Shown in pieces: positions 25,029 through 34,106 of a DNA stretch of 61,791 bases. The notes under the pieces were generated by a model. It saw only the letters and a program-made list of their open reading frames with translations, did not search any database and was not told the origin of the DNA. A program made the translations under genes and the position numbers. Within the stretch, counting starts at the first letter, position 1, and each line of letters begins with the position of its first letter. Origin of the DNA: JACVRM01 sp036824245 (GTDB taxonomy: Bacteria; Actinomycetota; Thermoleophilia; Gaiellales; Gaiellaceae); NCBI GenBank assembly GCA_036824245.1, contig DAITAO010000008.1, positions 1 to 61,791 on the forward strand, written 5' to 3'.

Positions 25029-28000
25029 CTAGGCCTTGGCGATCTGCGGTTCGGTGACATCACCAACCGCCAGCTCGCTGGCAAGCACCTCGCGCGCCAC
25101 CCAGTCGCCGTGTTGCTCGACGACATCACGCCACGCGTCTGGAAGCGTGATGAGAACGCGGTCGGTCAGCTCGAAGCCCGCGTCACGACGCATCCTGTTC
25201 AGCTCGTGAATGAGGTCGTACGCGCGCCCTTCGAGCGCCAGCTCGGGGTCGACAGCCGTCTCCACGGCGACCGTGACCCCGTCCTCCGATGCGACTGCCC
25301 AGCCCTCCTTGCCTACGGTCTCGACGACCACTTCGTCCGGGCCGAGCTCGTAGCCCGCGACTGCCACGCGGCCGCCGTCGAGCTGCTCAAAACGGCCTTC
25401 TTGAAGCGCCCGCCGAACGTCAGCGAGGGCGCCGCCGAGCTTGGGTCCGAGCACGCGCAGGTTGGGCTTGATCCGCAGCTCGGTCGCCTCCACATCACCG
25501 AACTCGACCGCCTTGACGCGCAGCTCGTCACGCAGCTCGTCCGCGTGCTGCTCGGAGAGCGGCGCGCCGCTGACGATGAGCCGCCGCAGCGGCTGACGCA
25601 GCTTCAGCCCCGACGTCGCGCGTGCCTGCCGCCCGAGCTCGACGACGCGCCGCAGCTCGGCGACCTCGTCCAGTAGCCGCCTGTCGCCGGCGGCTGCCTC
25701 CGGCCAGCCGGCCAGGAAGACCGAACGTGGCGCGTCCTCACACGCGTCCGCAACCAGCGTCCGCCAGAGGTGTTCCGAGAGGAACGGCATGACCGGGGCG
25801 ATCACGCGGAGCGCTTGCACCAGTGCTAGCCAGAGCACACGGAACGCCGCTTCGTCGCCGCCGCGCCAGAAGCGCGTCCGCGAGCGGCGGATGTACCAGT
25901 TCGAGACGTCGTCCACGAACGTCTCGAATGCGCGCGTGACGGCCGGCGTCCAGAAGCGCTCGTAAGCCTCGGCCGCCTCGCCGATGAACGCCTGCGTGCG
26001 GGCCGCGAGCCAGCGATCGAGCGGCTGGAGCCCCTCCTCGGACAGCCCTGCAAGATCGGCGTAACGAGGCCGGAAGGATTCGACGTTCGAGTAGGTGATC
26101 AGGAAACCGGCGGAGTTCCAGAGCGTCAGCAGCCGACGCTTGATCTCGCCCGCGGGCGCATAGCCGAACTTCACGCTCTGCGTCGGCGCCGCCTCGCAGT
26201 ACATCCAGCGCATCACGTCGGCGCCCACCCGCTCGAGCGCGTCGTGCGCCTCGATTGTGTTGCCCTTGGAGCCGTGCATCTCGTGCCCGTGCTCGTCGCG
26301 GACGTCCTCGTGTCCGAGCACCTTGCGGAACGGCGCGCGGCCCTCAAGCGCCACCGACATGAAGAGCAGCGAGTAAAACCAGAGGCGGATCTGCTCGCGC
26401 ATCTCGACGACCCAGTCGGCCGGAAACCACTGCTCCCAGTACGCGTGGTCCGGCAGGTCCGCGGTCGATAGCCCGGCGGACGCCCCCGTCGCATACCCGC
26501 CCTTGATCCAACGGTCGTTGCGCCAGCCAAGCGTGGCGAACGGGACGATGCCGGCGTCGAGCCAGACATCCCCGACCTCAGGGATCCGCCGCGCCTCGCC
26601 GCCGCAATCCGGGCAACGGATCACGACCTCGTCCACCCAGGGCCGGTGCAGCTCCTGTAACTGCTCGAGCCCGCTCACCGCGCGCTCCTCGAGCTCGCGC
26701 TTCGACCCCACCACTGTCACGTGGCCCTGATCGCACGTCCAGAGCGGCAGCGGCAGGCCGAAGTAGCGCTTACGTGAGATGTTCCAGTCGCCCATGTTGC
26801 GCAGCCAGTCCTCCATGCGCTTGCCGTAGAAATCGGGCGTCCATTCGACGCTGGCGTTTGCCTCCAGCAGCGGCTGCCGCACCTCGTCGACGGCGATGAA
26901 CCAGTCGTCGACGACGCGGAAGATGAGCGGCGTCCCGCAGCGCCAGCAGTGCGGGTAGCGGTGGATGGAGGTGCCCGCGTGCTCGAGCAGGCCCCGATCC
27001 TCGAGGTCGCCGACGATCTGGTCGGCCGCCTCGACGGTGGAGAGGCCGTGCAACCAGCCGTAGTCGTAATAGAAGTGGCCCGCCTCGTCGACCGGCACGA
27101 GCACGGGCAGCTCGTGCTCCCGCCCCAGCTCGAAGTCCTCGGTGCCGGCGCCGGGGGCGATATGCACGATGCCGGTGCCTTCCTCGAGTGACACCTCGTC
27201 CCACGGGATGACGCGGTGGGCGACCTCGGCCGCGGCGGGCAGCTGGTCGAACGGCCCCCGGTACTCGAGGCCGACGAGTTCGGCGCCCGGAACCTTCTGG
27301 TCGAAGTGGTCGTCCGGATACCGCGCAGTCGCCACCCACTCGCCGGTCGAACGGCGTCCGTACTCGGCGTCGGGCTTGACAGCGGCCGCGACGTTGGCAG
27401 GCAGGGTCCACGGCGTCGTCGTCCACACGACCAGTGATTCCCCGTCACGCCCGACCAGCGGGAAGCGCACGAACAGCGACGGGTCGGACCGCTGCTTGTA
27501 GACGTCGGACTGCGACAGCTCGTGTTGCGAGATCGACGTCCCGCACCGCGGGCACCACTCGGTCGATCTGTGGCCCTGGTAGAGCCAGCCGCGCTCGTGG
27601 GCGATCTTCAGGAACCGCCAGATGTACTCGATGTTGGTGTCGCTGAAGGTGTAATAGTCGTTGCCCCAGTCCATCCAGCGGCCGAGCCGGATGTCTTGGC
27701 TGATGATCGTGCGCGCGGACTCGGCCACCAGCTCGCGGCAGCGCCGCGAGAACTCGGCCAGGCCGTACTCCTCGATCTCGCGCTTCGAGTTCAACCCCAG
27801 CTCGCGCTCGACCTTGACCTCGACCCACAGGCCCTGGCAATCGAAGCCGTTCTGATAGCGCTGGTTGAAGCCCTGCATGGCCTTGTACCGTTGGAAGACG
27901 TCCTTGTAGGTACGACCCCACAGGTGGTGCACGCCGAGACCGGTCGGGATGTTGGCGGTCTTCGGGCCGTCGATGAAGCTCCAGCGCGGGCCGTCGGCAT

Positions 28001-28112
28001 TCTGTTCGCGGAGGGCGTCGAAGGTGCGCTCGCGCTCCCACAGCTCGAGGATGTCGTGCTCGAGTGCAGGGTGGTCGGGCTTGTCCGGCAGCGGCCGGAA
28101 GACGGGCGCCAT
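25029..28112 (-). CDS. ileS: Isoleucine--tRNA ligase
   Basis: A 1027-residue class I synthetase. The HIGH-type element is GVHHLWGRTYKDVFQRYK. The CP1 editing domain has VVWTTTPWTLPANVAAAV, and the WCPRC pair (EWCPRCGTS) and another in RYPHCWRCGTP follow. The KMSKS-like loop is EMHGSKGNTIEAHDAL, degenerate at the first lysine positions, as I recall in a clade of actinobacterial and eukaryote-like IleRS. The anticodon-binding part follows (FETFVDDVSNWYIRRSRTRF). The start is ATG at 28112, and the divergent acetyltransferase starts only 24 bp away. Confidence 0.93.
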   Translation of the reverse strand: MAPVFRPLPDKPDHPALEHDILELWERERTFDALREQNADGPRWSFIDGPKTANIPTGLGVHHLWGRTYKDVFQRYKAMQGFNQRYQNGFDCQGLWVEVKVERELGLNSKREIEEYGLAEFSRRCRELVAESARTIISQDIRLGRWMDWGNDYYTFSDTNIEYIWRFLKIAHERGWLYQGHRSTEWCPRCGTSISQHELSQSDVYKQRSDPSLFVRFPLVGRDGESLVVWTTTPWTLPANVAAAVKPDAEYGRRSTGEWVATARYPDDHFDQKVPGAELVGLEYRGPFDQLPAAAEVAHRVIPWDEVSLEEGTGIVHIAPGAGTEDFELGREHELPVLVPVDEAGHFYYDYGWLHGLSTVEAADQIVGDLEDRGLLEHAGTSIHRYPHCWRCGTPLIFRVVDDWFIAVDEVRQPLLEANASVEWTPDFYGKRMEDWLRNMGDWNISRKRYFGLPLPLWTCDQGHVTVVGSKRELEERAVSGLEQLQELHRPWVDEVVIRCPDCGGEARRIPEVGDVWLDAGIVPFATLGWRNDRWIKGGYATGASAGLSTADLPDHAYWEQWFPADWVVEMREQIRLWFYSLLFMSVALEGRAPFRKVLGHEDVRDEHGHEMHGSKGNTIEAHDALERVGADVMRWMYCEAAPTQSVKFGYAPAGEIKRRLLTLWNSAGFLITYSNVESFRPRYADLAGLSEEGLQPLDRWLAARTQAFIGEAAEAYERFWTPAVTRAFETFVDDVSNWYIRRSRTRFWRGGDEAAFRVLWLALVQALRVIAPVMPFLSEHLWRTLVADACEDAPRSVFLAGWPEAAAGDRRLLDEVAELRRVVELGRQARATSGLKLRQPLRRLIVSGAPLSEQHADELRDELRVKAVEFGDVEATELRIKPNLRVLGPKLGGALADVRRALQEGRFEQLDGGRVAVAGYELGPDEVVVETVGKEGWAVASEDGVTVAVETAVDPELALEGRAYDLIHELNRMRRDAGFELTDRVLITLPDAWRDVVEQHGDWVAREVLASELAVGDVTEPQIAKA

Positions 28113-28136
28113 GAGGTGATTCTAGATTTCGCCTTC

Positions 28137-29060
28137 GTGCCCCTCCGATCGCGCGATTACGCCGACCATTCCGATCTCGGTTTGGTACGCCGCCTCATCT
28201 CGGAATGCTGGCGGCTCGAAGGCCCATACGTGCAGCTCCACGTGGGCGACGCGACCTGGATGATGTTTCAGCACCTCGACAAGCTGGACGAGGTGCGCAT
28301 CCGCCTCTGGTTAGACCGCGCGGGTGAGCCGCGTGCGTGGGGCTGGTTGTGGTTGCCCGGCACCCTGGTCGCGCTGATCCATCCGCGCGAGCGGCCGGCG
28401 CTGCTCGAGGAGGTGCTCGACTGGTTCGAGGGCACCGGGTCGCACAACAGCGACGACTACATGGCGGTGTGGGCGATCGAGGCCGACGGCGCCACGGTTG
28501 ACGAGGCACGCAGGCGCGGCTACGCGCCTCACGAGCCGACCGCGATGAACCACATGCTGCGAGTGCTCGACGGCCCACTGCCTGTTACGGCGCTCCCGCC
28601 GGACTACACCGCTCGCACCGTCAGCGACGCGGACGCGCAGCGGCGCGTGGACGTCCACCGCGCCGCATTCGCGCCCTCCCGTGTGGTAGCCGAGAGCTAC
28701 CGGCGCCTCATGCGCGAGCCGCCCTACAACCCGGACCTCGACTATGTCATCGAGGCGGGTGACGGTACCTTCGCCGCGTTCTGCCTCGTCTGGCTCGACG
28801 AAGAGAACCGGGTCGCCGAGCTCGAGCCGGTAGGCACGCACCCGGACCACAGGCGCCGGGGACTGGCGTCCGCCGTGTGCCTCACAGCCCTGGAGGCCGC
28901 CCGGCAACGAGGAGCCCAGCGTGCGGTCGTGTACTCCGTCGTGCGGAGCCCAGCGCAGAGCCTCTACGAGTCGCTCGGCTTCCGTACGATCAGCCGTCAC
29001 GTCGAGTTACGCCGCGAGCGGGGGAACAATCTGCGTCGTCAGGCGTTAACGATTCACTAG
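28137..29060 (+). CDS. GNAT-family N-acetyltransferase
   Basis: A 307-residue protein with two GNAT-like halves; the C-terminal half carries the acetyl-CoA loop region VAELEPVGTHPDHRRRGLAS followed by a helix (AVCLTALEAARQRGA) and SLYESLGFRTISRHVELRR. The N-terminal half (VGDATWMMFQHLDKLDEVRI...) is a degenerate repeat. The start is GTG at 28137, chosen because the protein resembles its family from there on; no Shine-Dalgarno is visible and only 24 bp separate it from the divergent ileS start. The acceptor substrate is unknown. Confidence 0.85.
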   Translation: MPLRSRDYADHSDLGLVRRLISECWRLEGPYVQLHVGDATWMMFQHLDKLDEVRIRLWLDRAGEPRAWGWLWLPGTLVALIHPRERPALLEEVLDWFEGTGSHNSDDYMAVWAIEADGATVDEARRRGYAPHEPTAMNHMLRVLDGPLPVTALPPDYTARTVSDADAQRRVDVHRAAFAPSRVVAESYRRLMREPPYNPDLDYVIEAGDGTFAAFCLVWLDEENRVAELEPVGTHPDHRRRGLASAVCLTALEAARQRGAQRAVVYSVVRSPAQSLYESLGFRTISRHVELRRERGNNLRRQALTIH

Positions 29061-29097
29061 AGGGGTAAAGAAGACCCCTACCCACGAAAGGAAACCC

Positions 29098-29415
29098 ATG
29101 CCAACGGCAGCTACCGAGACGACCTTCGAGCAGGAGGTCATCCAGAGCGACAAGGCGGTCATCGTCGACTTCTGGGCGGAATGGTGCGGCCCTTGCCACG
29201 CCGTCTCCCCGATCCTGGAGCGGATCGCCGACGAACGCTCTGATGAGCTCAAGGTCGTCAAGGTCAACATCGACGAGGAGCCCGCGCTCGCCCAGCGCTA
29301 CGGCGTAGCCTCGATCCCCACGATGATCCTCTTCAAGGGCGGTGAGCCCGCGGCCTTCGCCGTCGGCGCACAGCCGAAGACGGCACTCGAACGCGCGCTG
29401 GGCCTGGCCGCCTAG
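29098..29415 (+). CDS. trxA: Thioredoxin
   Basis: A 105-residue classic thioredoxin, a cytoplasmic protein-disulfide reductant. The active site is WCGPC (C30, C33) in VIVDFWAEWCGPCHAVSPIL, and the cis-proline is in GVASIPTMILFKGG. Length is normal. The ATG at 29098 follows GAAAGGAAACCC. It lies 37 bp after the acetyltransferase gene on the same strand. Its TAG stop shares CTAG with the convergent NUDIX gene. Confidence 0.96.
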   Translation: MPTAATETTFEQEVIQSDKAVIVDFWAEWCGPCHAVSPILERIADERSDELKVVKVNIDEEPALAQRYGVASIPTMILFKGGEPAAFAVGAQPKTALERALGLAA

Positions 29416-29927
29416 CTCTCGACCCCGCGCCGCCAGGTTGGAAGCACATCGGCGATGTGGAACGCCAGCTCCGCCGCGGGCGGCAACGCGTCCGGAGCGA
29501 ACCAACCCAGCTCGGTGACGTCGTCGGCGGGCGCCGGCGTTCCGGCTACGACGCGGGCTGTCCAGTAGAGATTCAACGTCGCGGACGCGCCGCCGTCATA
29601 GGGGTAGCGATCCATCCAGACACCCACGAAGTCACCGGGCGCGACGTCCAGGCCGGTCTCCTCCTTGAGCTCGCGGCGGATGCCGTCGAGCGGGTGCTCT
29701 CCCTCGTCGAGGAAGCCGCCGGGGAGGTCCCAGTAGCCGGCGAACGGCTCGTGGCGGCGGCGCACAAGCAGCACCCGGCCGTCGTCGTCGGACACGACCG
29801 CGCAGGCGGTCGGCTTCGAGCTTGCGTAGACGACGAGACCGCAGTTAGGACAACGGCGGCGCGCATCGTCACCCTCGAGCTCACCCCCACAGCGCGGGCA
29901 AAGCCTCCAGCCCGTCAGCTCGCCCAC
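29412..29927 (-). CDS. NUDIX hydrolase with N-terminal zinc ribbon
   Basis: A 171-residue pyrophosphohydrolase. Residues 8-30 form a zinc ribbon (CPRCGG...CPNCG). The Nudix box is GGFLDEGEHPLDGIRRELKE followed by ETGLD, matching GX5EX7REUXEEXGU. The arrangement resembles NudC-like or ADP-ribose pyrophosphatase-like proteins with zinc ribbons, but it is shorter than NudC. I chose GTG at 29927 because the zinc ribbon starts soon after; the open frame continues upstream without family similarity. It is convergent with trxA and shares the CTAG stop palindrome. Confidence 0.88.
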   Translation of the reverse strand: MGELTGWRLCPRCGGELEGDDARRRCPNCGLVVYASSKPTACAVVSDDDGRVLLVRRRHEPFAGYWDLPGGFLDEGEHPLDGIRRELKEETGLDVAPGDFVGVWMDRYPYDGGASATLNLYWTARVVAGTPAPADDVTELGWFAPDALPPAAELAFHIADVLPTWRRGVES

Positions 29928-29988
29928 GGCCGCAACAATAGGCTGCGACCGGCGTAGCGCGACACAACGAGGGAGCAAGGAGGCACGC

Positions 29989-30132
29989 GTGACAGACCAG
30001 CCGGAACCGACGGAGCAGGAACACGAGCGGATCGACGAGCTTCCCGAGCACCAGGCGATGCAGGCCGCCGGGCACGAGGATCCAGAGTTGCCCGGCGATG
30101 AGCCGTCCGACCGACCCGGCGACGAGAGCTGA
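29989..30132 (+). CDS. Small acidic hypothetical protein
   Basis: A 47-residue frame, MTDQPEPTEQEHERIDELPE onward, ending GDEPSDRPGDES. It is extremely acidic and hydrophilic, with no hydrophobic core, so it is probably disordered. A strong ribosome binding site (AAGGAGG, about six bases before GTG 29989) supports expression. It is divergent from the NUDIX gene and starts a run of three closely spaced genes with the cyclic-nucleotide-binding and glutaredoxin-like proteins. No family recognised. Confidence 0.6.
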   Translation: MTDQPEPTEQEHERIDELPEHQAMQAAGHEDPELPGDEPSDRPGDES

Positions 30133-30141
30133 AGGTCGGGA

Positions 30142-30519
30142 GTGAGCCCGCAGCGCGCCTCGGCGACCGTCCACGAACTGATGCGGATCGGCCTGCTCGC
30201 AGAGTTGCCGGGCGAGCGGCTCAAGGACCTGGCGTCCCGCATGGATCGCGAATACGTGCCTGCGGGTACAGAGATCGTGCGCGAAGACGAGTTCGGCTCG
30301 CGTTTTTACGTCGTGCTCGGCGGGTTGCTCTCGGTGACGCAGGCCCGGCGGGGCGAGCGCGCTCTGCTTCGGCCGGGCGACTACTTCGGCGAGGTGGCGC
30401 CCGCCATGGGCGTGCGACGGACGGCCAGCGTGCACGCCGTCTCGCCGGCCACGGTGGCGAGCTGCGACCGGGCGACGTTCGACGAGTACGTGAAGCCGCT
30501 CTTCACCGCCGAGGCCTGA
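30142..30519 (+). CDS. Cyclic nucleotide-binding-domain protein without HTH
   Basis: A 125-residue protein made almost entirely of one CRP-like cNMP-binding domain: LLAELPGERLKDLASRMDRE, YVPAGTEIVREDEFGSRFYV and the phosphate-binding cassette region LLRPGDYFGEVAPAMGVRRT. There is no DNA-binding domain, so it is a sensor or adaptor, not a Crp/Fnr regulator. The start is GTG at 30142, nine bases after the preceding small gene. It is followed 3 bp later by the glutaredoxin-like gene, suggesting one transcript. Confidence 0.82.
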   Translation: MSPQRASATVHELMRIGLLAELPGERLKDLASRMDREYVPAGTEIVREDEFGSRFYVVLGGLLSVTQARRGERALLRPGDYFGEVAPAMGVRRTASVHAVSPATVASCDRATFDEYVKPLFTAEA

Positions 30520-30522
30520 CGA

Positions 30523-30834
30523 GTGCTCGAGCTCTACCAGGCGGAGTGGTGCCCGTACTCGCACCGCGTTCGAGAGCGGCTGACCGAGCTCAACCTCGAT
30601 TTCACCGCCCGTCAGGTTGAGCCGCACCGGGAGCAGCGGGCCGCAATGCGAGACGCGGTCGGAAGCGACGCGATTCCCGTGCTCCTGACAGAAGAGGGGG
30701 AGGCGATCGTCGGCGACGACGACATTCTCGAGTTCCTCGACCGCCGCTACGGACGCGGGCCGTGGGCGAGCGGACACCAGGAGCAGGAAGGCCACCATCC
30801 GCCACTCCGCCAGGGCGCTTCACACACCGGCTAG
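30523..30834 (+). CDS. Glutaredoxin-like/GST N-terminal domain protein
   Basis: A 103-residue thioredoxin-fold protein. The N-terminus MLELYQAEWCPYSHRVRERL has a single active-site cysteine (C10, CPYS), the cis-proline is in SDAIPVLLTEEGEAIVGDDD, and the helix DDILEFLDRRY follows. This matches monothiol glutaredoxin-like or GST N-terminal domains. The last 20 residues are polar and unlike the family. It starts with GTG right after the upstream stop, so is translationally coupled. Confidence 0.82.
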   Translation: MLELYQAEWCPYSHRVRERLTELNLDFTARQVEPHREQRAAMRDAVGSDAIPVLLTEEGEAIVGDDDILEFLDRRYGRGPWASGHQEQEGHHPPLRQGASHTG

Positions 30835-30903
30835 TCCACGCTTCCGAACCTCATACGCTCGGTTTTACTCAACTGGCACGCCTGCGGCACTGACACGTGC
30901 AGA

Positions 30904-30929
30904 GCCCGGCGGTACCGTCCGAGCCGGGC
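30904..30929. terminator. Hairpin between convergent genes
   Basis: A 7-bp stem (GCCCGGC with GCCGGGC) and a 12-base loop lie in the 132-bp gap between the convergent glutaredoxin-like and serine hydrolase genes. Position suggests a bidirectional terminator; there is no T-tract. Confidence 0.4.
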
Positions 30930-30966
30930 GGGTGGTGGCGGACGTGGACCCCTCGGGAGGGTGGGG

Positions 30967-31800
30967 TTACGTGTGAATGTGAGGGCGAGTGGACGCCGCC
31001 GCCTCGGCCAACACGGCGTCGGAGAGCGGTGGCCACGCCGCCAGGGCCCACTCGCCGAAATCGAGGTCGGTCAGGCATGCGCAGGCCAGGGCCGCCTCGG
31101 GATCGACCCACAGGAAGGTGCCCGCACCGCCGAAGTGGCCGAACGTACGGGGGGAGTTGCGCTCGCCCGTCCAGTGCGGCGACTTGGCGTCCTTCAACTC
31201 GAAGCCGAGCCCCCAGTCGTTCGGGTCCATGCGCCCGATGTCGGGGAGCACGCCCACAAGCCCGGGAAACGCGACCGAGCTCGCCTCGGCAAGCGTCTCC
31301 GGCGTCACGAGCGTCGGCGCCAGGAGCTCGCGGCCGAGTGCGAGCACGTCGGAGAGCGAGCCCGACATTCCTGCGGCCGGTGAGCCCCGCAGCTCGGCCC
31401 GCATCTCGAGCGGCTCCAGCACCGCGCCGCCGAGGTACTCGGCGAACGGCATCTCGGCGCGGGCGGCGACGAGGTCTGCGAGCACGTCGAAACCCGCGTT
31501 CGAATAGATGCGGCGCCGGCCCGGCTCGCTGATCGGCGGCCCGTCGTCGAAGGCGAGCCCGGAAGCGTGCGCGAGCAGATGTCGCACGGTCGAGCCGGGC
31601 GGGCCTGCCGGCTCGTCGAGGTCGATGATGCCCTCCTCCGCGGCGACGAGCGCCGCCAGAGCGGTGGCCGACTTCGTCACCGAGGCCCACTTGTAGACCG
31701 CCTCCGCATCACCGTGTGTGGCGATCACGCGGTCCGCACCGGCCACTCCTGCCGCGGCGTTCGGCGCGGGCCAGGCGTCGATCTGTCGCAGCGCCTCCAC
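30967..31800 (-). CDS. Serine hydrolase, class C beta-lactamase/D,D-peptidase-like
   Basis: A 277-residue member of the beta-lactamase-related family. SxxK is SVTK (S40, K43), the YxN element is YSN (residues 99-101), and a late HFGGAG (about residue 222) takes the KTG position. No signal peptide is visible, so it may be cytoplasmic, an esterase-like member rather than a cell-wall enzyme. It starts with GTG at 31800, 17 bp from the divergent RidA start. Whether it is a peptidase, esterase or amidase is open. Confidence 0.87.
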   Translation of the reverse strand: MEALRQIDAWPAPNAAAGVAGADRVIATHGDAEAVYKWASVTKSATALAALVAAEEGIIDLDEPAGPPGSTVRHLLAHASGLAFDDGPPISEPGRRRIYSNAGFDVLADLVAARAEMPFAEYLGGAVLEPLEMRAELRGSPAAGMSGSLSDVLALGRELLAPTLVTPETLAEASSVAFPGLVGVLPDIGRMDPNDWGLGFELKDAKSPHWTGERNSPRTFGHFGGAGTFLWVDPEAALACACLTDLDFGEWALAAWPPLSDAVLAEAAASTRPHIHT

Positions 31801-31817
31801 GCCGCGATACTAGGCGC

Positions 31818-32198
31818 GTGGAACGGCGCCGCATCTCGTCGGGCTCGCCCTTCGAGCCGCTGTTCGGCTTCTCCCGGGCGCTAGTCGCCGGATCGTCCGT
31901 CTATGTCAGCGGCACCGCCCCGGTGATGCCCGACGGCGCCGATCCGCCGCCCGACGCCTACGGCCAGACGCGCCGTTGCCTGGAGATCATCCTGGAGGCG
32001 CTCGCGCAGGCCGGGGCCGGTGCCGAGCACGTCGTCCGCACGCGCATCTTCCTCGTGCGCGCGGGCGACTGGGAGGAGACGGCCCGCGCCCACGCCGATT
32101 TCTTCGGCGACGTGCGACCCGCGGCCACGGCGGTCGTCGTCAAGGAGCTGCTCGACCCGCGCTGGCTGGTCGAGATCGAGGCCGACGCCGCCCTGTGA
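31818..32198 (+). CDS. RidA-family (YjgF/Rid) protein
   Basis: A 126-residue protein of the Rid family, whose best-known members deaminate reactive enamine/imine intermediates. Characteristic pieces are LVAGSSVYVSGTAPV, QTRRCLEIILEALAQAGAGA, EHVVRTRIFL (with the conserved arginine) and WLVEIEADAAL. Length is standard for a single-domain protein. The start GTG at 31818 fits the family N-terminus. It is divergent from the serine hydrolase gene. Confidence 0.92.
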   Translation: MERRRISSGSPFEPLFGFSRALVAGSSVYVSGTAPVMPDGADPPPDAYGQTRRCLEIILEALAQAGAGAEHVVRTRIFLVRAGDWEETARAHADFFGDVRPAATAVVVKELLDPRWLVEIEADAAL

Positions 32199-32204
32199 TG
32201 CCGA

Positions 32205-32822
32205 TCAGCCGGCGGCGTCCGGCTCGCGCCGCAGCAGAAGCCCCAGCCACACGTAGAGCGCCGGATTGACGACGAAGCCCGTGAGGGCTGCGGCCAGCAA
32301 CAGCAACGGATTCTCGGGATCGAAGATGCTCAGCCGGCCGACGTACACGAAGACGAGCAGCGCCCCCGACAGAACCGCGAGCTGGCCCAGGCGGGCGGGA
32401 AGCCAGGTGCCACGGAGCGCCAGCCAGCCGACCAGCAGAAAGGCGAGACCCGACACGCCGAAGGTCAGGAACCCCCGTGGGTCGACTGGGGAAACCCCCG
32501 TGTCGAAGACATCGTCGGGGCGTGCGACGGCGGCCAGGTCGCCGGCGCCGTGGATCGCCGAGCCGAGGCCGCCCGCAAGGCCGAGCACGAACGCGAGCAG
32601 CGCAAACGAGGCGTCCACCTCGCGCAGCCGCTCGTAGACGGCGAGCAGCACGGCGAGGCTGAGCAGTCCGCCCGCGAGCAGGCAGAGCGACTTCACGTAA
32701 GCGGCCCAGTCAGCCGTGTCCTCGTCGAGCGAGATCACGAAGGTCAGCGAGTAAATGAGGCCCAGCGCCGCGACCACGAGCGCGGCTGTGCCTGCGAATC
32801 GCGTGAATGAGACGGTCGGCAC
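32205..32822 (-). CDS. Multi-span membrane protein of unknown function
   Basis: A 205-residue protein with about six hydrophobic segments, e.g. GTAALVVAALGLIYSLTFVI, SLCLLAGGLLSLAVLLAVYE, FLTFGVSGLAFLLVGWLALR and LLLLAAALTGFVVNPALYVW. Short loops carry acidic residues (SLDEDTADW, HGAGDLAAVARPDD). It resembles DUF4386-like actinobacterial membrane proteins, but I cannot assign a family firmly. I chose GTG at 32822; the frame upstream of it is antisense to the GCS2 gene. Confidence 0.7.
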   Translation of the reverse strand: MPTVSFTRFAGTAALVVAALGLIYSLTFVISLDEDTADWAAYVKSLCLLAGGLLSLAVLLAVYERLREVDASFALLAFVLGLAGGLGSAIHGAGDLAAVARPDDVFDTGVSPVDPRGFLTFGVSGLAFLLVGWLALRGTWLPARLGQLAVLSGALLVFVYVGRLSIFDPENPLLLLAAALTGFVVNPALYVWLGLLLRREPDAAG

Positions 32823-32897
32823 GAAGCGCGCGCGATCATCGCACGCCCGGGCCGCGGCGTGCACGGGCGTCGGTGAGGAGAATAGGCTTGACCGACC

Positions 32898-34106
32898 GTG
32901 GCGTCGAAGCAGATCTTCCCGCCTTCGATCATGGGGAAAAGCACGGAACCGGGCGGCAGCGTGCTCGACCACCGCTTCGGCGAAGGCGACCCGTACACGC
33001 TCGGCGTGGAGGAGGAATACATGCTGCTGGACGGGGAGACGTTCGACCTCGTGCAGCACATCGACACGGTGCTGGCAGCCGTGGCCGGCCATGAGCTCGA
33101 GCCGCGCATCAACGCCGAGCTGATGCAGTCGATCGTCGAGATCACGACGCCCGTCTGTCGAACAGCCGCCGACGCGGACATCGCTTTACGGCAGCTGCGC
33201 GGCTACGTCGCCGGAATAGCCGGCGAGCGCGGGTTGCGAGTCGGGTCGGCCGGCACCCACCCCTTCAGCCTTTTCGAGCGCCAGCGCATCACCGCCAAGG
33301 ACCGCTACCGCCAGCTCGTCGATCAGATGCAGTACGTGGCGCGCCGCGAGCTGATCTTCGGCATGCACGTGCACGTGGCCGTCGACTCGCCGGACAAGGC
33401 GATCGGGGTCATCAACGGGTTCCTCCCCGAGCTGTCCTCGCTGCTCGCCATGTCCGCTAGCTCACCGTTCTGGCGGGGCGAGCCGACCGGGCTCCACTCG
33501 AGCCGCCAGATGATCTTCGCCGCCTTCCCCCGCTCGGGGCCGCCCCCGAGCTTCCGGGACTACGCCGACTATGCAAGGGTGATCGGTCAGCTCGAGCGCA
33601 CGGGCTGCATCGCCGACTACACCCAGATCTGGTGGGACATCCGGCCGCACCCACGGCTCGGCACCATCGAGGTGCGCGTCTGCGACGGGGTCACCCGGGT
33701 CGAGCACGCCGTCGCCATCGCGGCCTACTGTCAGGCGCTCGTCAAGCACCTCTCCGAGCAGATCGAGCGAGGCGAAGAGATCCCCAGCTACCACCGCATC
33801 CTCACGAACGAGAACAAGTGGCTCGCCGGCCGCTACGGCCTTGACGCGCCGGTCATGGACCTCGCCACAGGCCGCCGCAACCGCGTGCCTGTCGCTCACA
33901 TGATCCGCCGCACGCTACGCGCCATCGAGCCGCATGCCCGCGAGCTGGGCTCGGAGGCCGAGCTCGAGGGCATCCAGGACATCCTGTCGCGCGGCAGCGG
34001 CGCCGACCGTCAGCTGCGTGTCTTCAACGCCAACCGCGACATCGTCGAGGTCGTCCGCGAGATCGCCGACGTGACAGAGTCGGCCGCCGTTCCCGCTACA
34101 GCCTGA
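32898..34106 (+). CDS. Carboxylate-amine ligase, GCS2/YbdK type (glutamate-cysteine ligase-like)
   Basis: A 402-residue ATP-dependent ligase. Family landmarks are YTLGVEEEYMLLDGETFDLV, NAELMQSIVEITTPVC, AGTHPFSLFERQRITAKDRY, IFGMHVHVAVDSPDKA, the central TQIWWDIRPHPRLGTIEVRV and LTNENKWLAGRYGLDA. Members make gamma-glutamylcysteine or a related gamma-glutamyl amide. Start: GTG 32898 or an ATG at 32931; neither has a strong Shine-Dalgarno. Its 3-prime end overlaps the convergent propeller gene by 11 bp. Partner genes for mycothiol or ergothioneine are not present here. Confidence 0.9.
   Translation: MASKQIFPPSIMGKSTEPGGSVLDHRFGEGDPYTLGVEEEYMLLDGETFDLVQHIDTVLAAVAGHELEPRINAELMQSIVEITTPVCRTAADADIALRQLRGYVAGIAGERGLRVGSAGTHPFSLFERQRITAKDRYRQLVDQMQYVARRELIFGMHVHVAVDSPDKAIGVINGFLPELSSLLAMSASSPFWRGEPTGLHSSRQMIFAAFPRSGPPPSFRDYADYARVIGQLERTGCIADYTQIWWDIRPHPRLGTIEVRVCDGVTRVEHAVAIAAYCQALVKHLSEQIERGEEIPSYHRILTNENKWLAGRYGLDAPVMDLATGRRNRVPVAHMIRRTLRAIEPHARELGSEAELEGIQDILSRGSGADRQLRVFNANRDIVEVVREIADVTESAAVPATA

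Noticed and set aside
27522..28136. Long open frame antisense to ileS that continues into the acetyltransferase gene
   Set aside because: It mirrors ileS codons in reverse, has no family similarity before GTG 28137, and is expected from high-GC third positions.
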